A stretch of DNA of 6,319 nt from NCBI GenBank assembly GCA_002683775.1, contig NYTT01000059.1, positions 1-6,319 on the forward strand. Direction: 5' to 3'. A program made the translations under genes and the position numbers. This DNA comes from Flavobacteriales bacterium (GTDB taxonomy: Bacteria > Bacteroidota > Bacteroidia > Flavobacteriales > BACL11). Positions 5,461 to 6,319 of this stretch are shown piece by piece (position 1 is the first letter of the stretch; the number at the start of each line of letters is the position of its first letter). The notes beneath the pieces are model-generated. The model saw only the letters and a program-made list of their open reading frames with translations. It had not been told where the DNA came from and searched no databases.

Positions 5461-6319
5461 ATGATTAGAAAAAAAATAGCACTAATATGCTTATGTGTAT
5501 TATGTGTATTTAAAGTAGTTTCAATAAATCCTAAAATCATTGACACTCTAGAAATTCACAAACAAATTAAAGCATTTGATATAGATGAGGAAATACTAAA
5601 TTTTAGATCAAATTTTTTTAGTAGTATCGTATTTAAAAACGATTCCATACTTTATTACAATCCAAACGGGACTCTTCATCTTTTTGAAATTTCTTTAGGC
5701 GAAAACACAAATGTATCTAAGATTTCTAATAGTTTATATGGAGGACATAATTTCAACAGAGAATTATTTCTACATAATAATATTGTATTTAGTTATGGGG
5801 GGCAGGGATTATTTAATTCGTATCCAAGATTAATTTATTTTGATTCTAGTTTGTCTGGGTGGTTAGAAAAAGATATAAAAAATTATCCTTTCGACACCAG
5901 ACATGTTTTAAGTTCATGGAAAATTGGTGATAAAATTATGGTACTTTTAAATCATTTTTCTGAATCTATATATAATAAATCTGATGAAATTTGCCAATTC
6001 TCATTTGGAGAAATTGATCTCACAAACTTTGAATACACACAAAATTTTACTTTTGAAAGTCGTGATACTGAGCTTGGACCAAAACCAACAAACTATTTTT
6101 ATGATTCAGAGTTTTATAGCATACTTGGAAAATACGAAGATAAAGGTAAAATTGGATATAGAGCATTTGATAAAAAAAAAGGAACTCTAATAAGAAATTC
6201 TAAATTAGATGGGTTGAAACGAGTTGATGGTTTGTCGTATGTCTATGTTAAGGACTCTACAGTTTTTTTTAGGTCACATGAAGGTGAAATTACATCATTT
6301 AATATTAATTCAGGAACAA
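5461..6319 (+). CDS. Predicted exported protein, beta-propeller/kelch-like (partial, runs off right edge)
   Basis: From the ATG at 5461 a frame stays open for 286 codons to the window end without a stop. An in-frame TAA at 5449-5451 fixes this as the first start. The N-terminus MIRKKIALICLCVLCVFKVVS has a basic head and a hydrophobic core, as in a Sec signal peptide. Its cysteines do not form a proper lipobox. The rest is rich in aromatic beta-strand patterns with repeating units of roughly 45-60 residues. Examples are SSIVFKNDSILYYNPNG (55-71), GGHNFNRELF through VFSYGGQGLF to LIYFD (95-128), YDSEFYSILGKYEDKGK (214-230) and DGLSYVYVKDSTVFF (257-271). The paired glycines and the 'FSYGG..LIYFD' pattern resemble kelch blades. 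No catalytic motif is visible, and the C-terminus, which might hold further domains, is missing. It is divergent from the WecA-like unit. Real gene: very likely; propeller fold: inference. Confidence 0.8.
   Translation, partial: MIRKKIALICLCVLCVFKVVSINPKIIDTLEIHKQIKAFDIDEEILNFRSNFFSSIVFKNDSILYYNPNGTLHLFEISLGENTNVSKISNSLYGGHNFNRELFLHNNIVFSYGGQGLFNSYPRLIYFDSSLSGWLEKDIKNYPFDTRHVLSSWKIGDKIMVLLNHFSESIYNKSDEICQFSFGEIDLTNFEYTQNFTFESRDTELGPKPTNYFYDSEFYSILGKYEDKGKIGYRAFDKKKGTLIRNSKLDGLKRVDGLSYVYVKDSTVFFRSHEGEITSFNINSGT

Noticed and set aside
5984..6190. Plus-strand 68-codon open frame
   Set aside because: It lies in another frame inside the 286-codon exported-protein frame, which has a signal-like start and coherent beta-strand patterns.

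Overview
The window is a strongly AT-rich piece of a Bacteroidota chromosome, most likely a Flavobacteriia-type organism. Three things point there. The gene set and order (acpP-fabF-[rnc], divergent purN-rnhA, convergent PfkB kinase) is a block I recall from that class. Shine-Dalgarno sequences are essentially absent. Several start sites are preceded by the Bacteroidota promoter signature TAnnTTTG, some with a TTTG-like -33 element. The species cannot be named from sequence alone.

Positions 1-1585 (minus strand) form a fatty-acid operon: acpP (acyl carrier protein) then fabF (beta-ketoacyl-ACP synthase II). An open frame then runs off the left edge and looks like the N-terminus of ribonuclease III (rnc). 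This frame has no ATG, GTG or TTG; the best start is an ATA that overlaps the fabF stop. Back-to-back promoters lie between acpP and purN at 1586-1702.

Positions 1703-2748 (plus strand) hold purN (GTG start; glycinamide ribonucleotide formyltransferase) and rnhA (ribonuclease HI), joined by a one-base TAATG overlap. A PfkB-family sugar/nucleoside kinase (2758-3666, minus) converges on rnhA. Its promoter abuts that of a tRNA-Asn(GTT) gene at 3738-3811, which is followed by a textbook intrinsic terminator.

From the terminator onward the content changes from housekeeping to envelope-related genes. A WecA/TagO/Rfe-family polyprenyl-phosphate sugar-1-phosphate transferase lies at 3968-5095 (minus). 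An unrecognised 62-residue basic protein lies just upstream of it at 5112-5300 (minus). Divergent from these, a long open frame with a signal-peptide-like N-terminus begins at 5461 and runs off the right edge. It looks like a secreted beta-propeller-type protein. The 160-base intergenic region between these divergent units carries two sets of short perfect direct repeats.

Functionally, the left two thirds supply core lipid, purine and nucleic-acid housekeeping. The right third supplies a lipid-linked glycan initiator and an exported protein. No clear mobile element, CRISPR array or complete new defence system is visible. The items most worth a second look are the apparent non-canonical rnc start, the partial exported propeller-like gene, the A-tract near-leaderless promoters and the repeats at 5336-5424.
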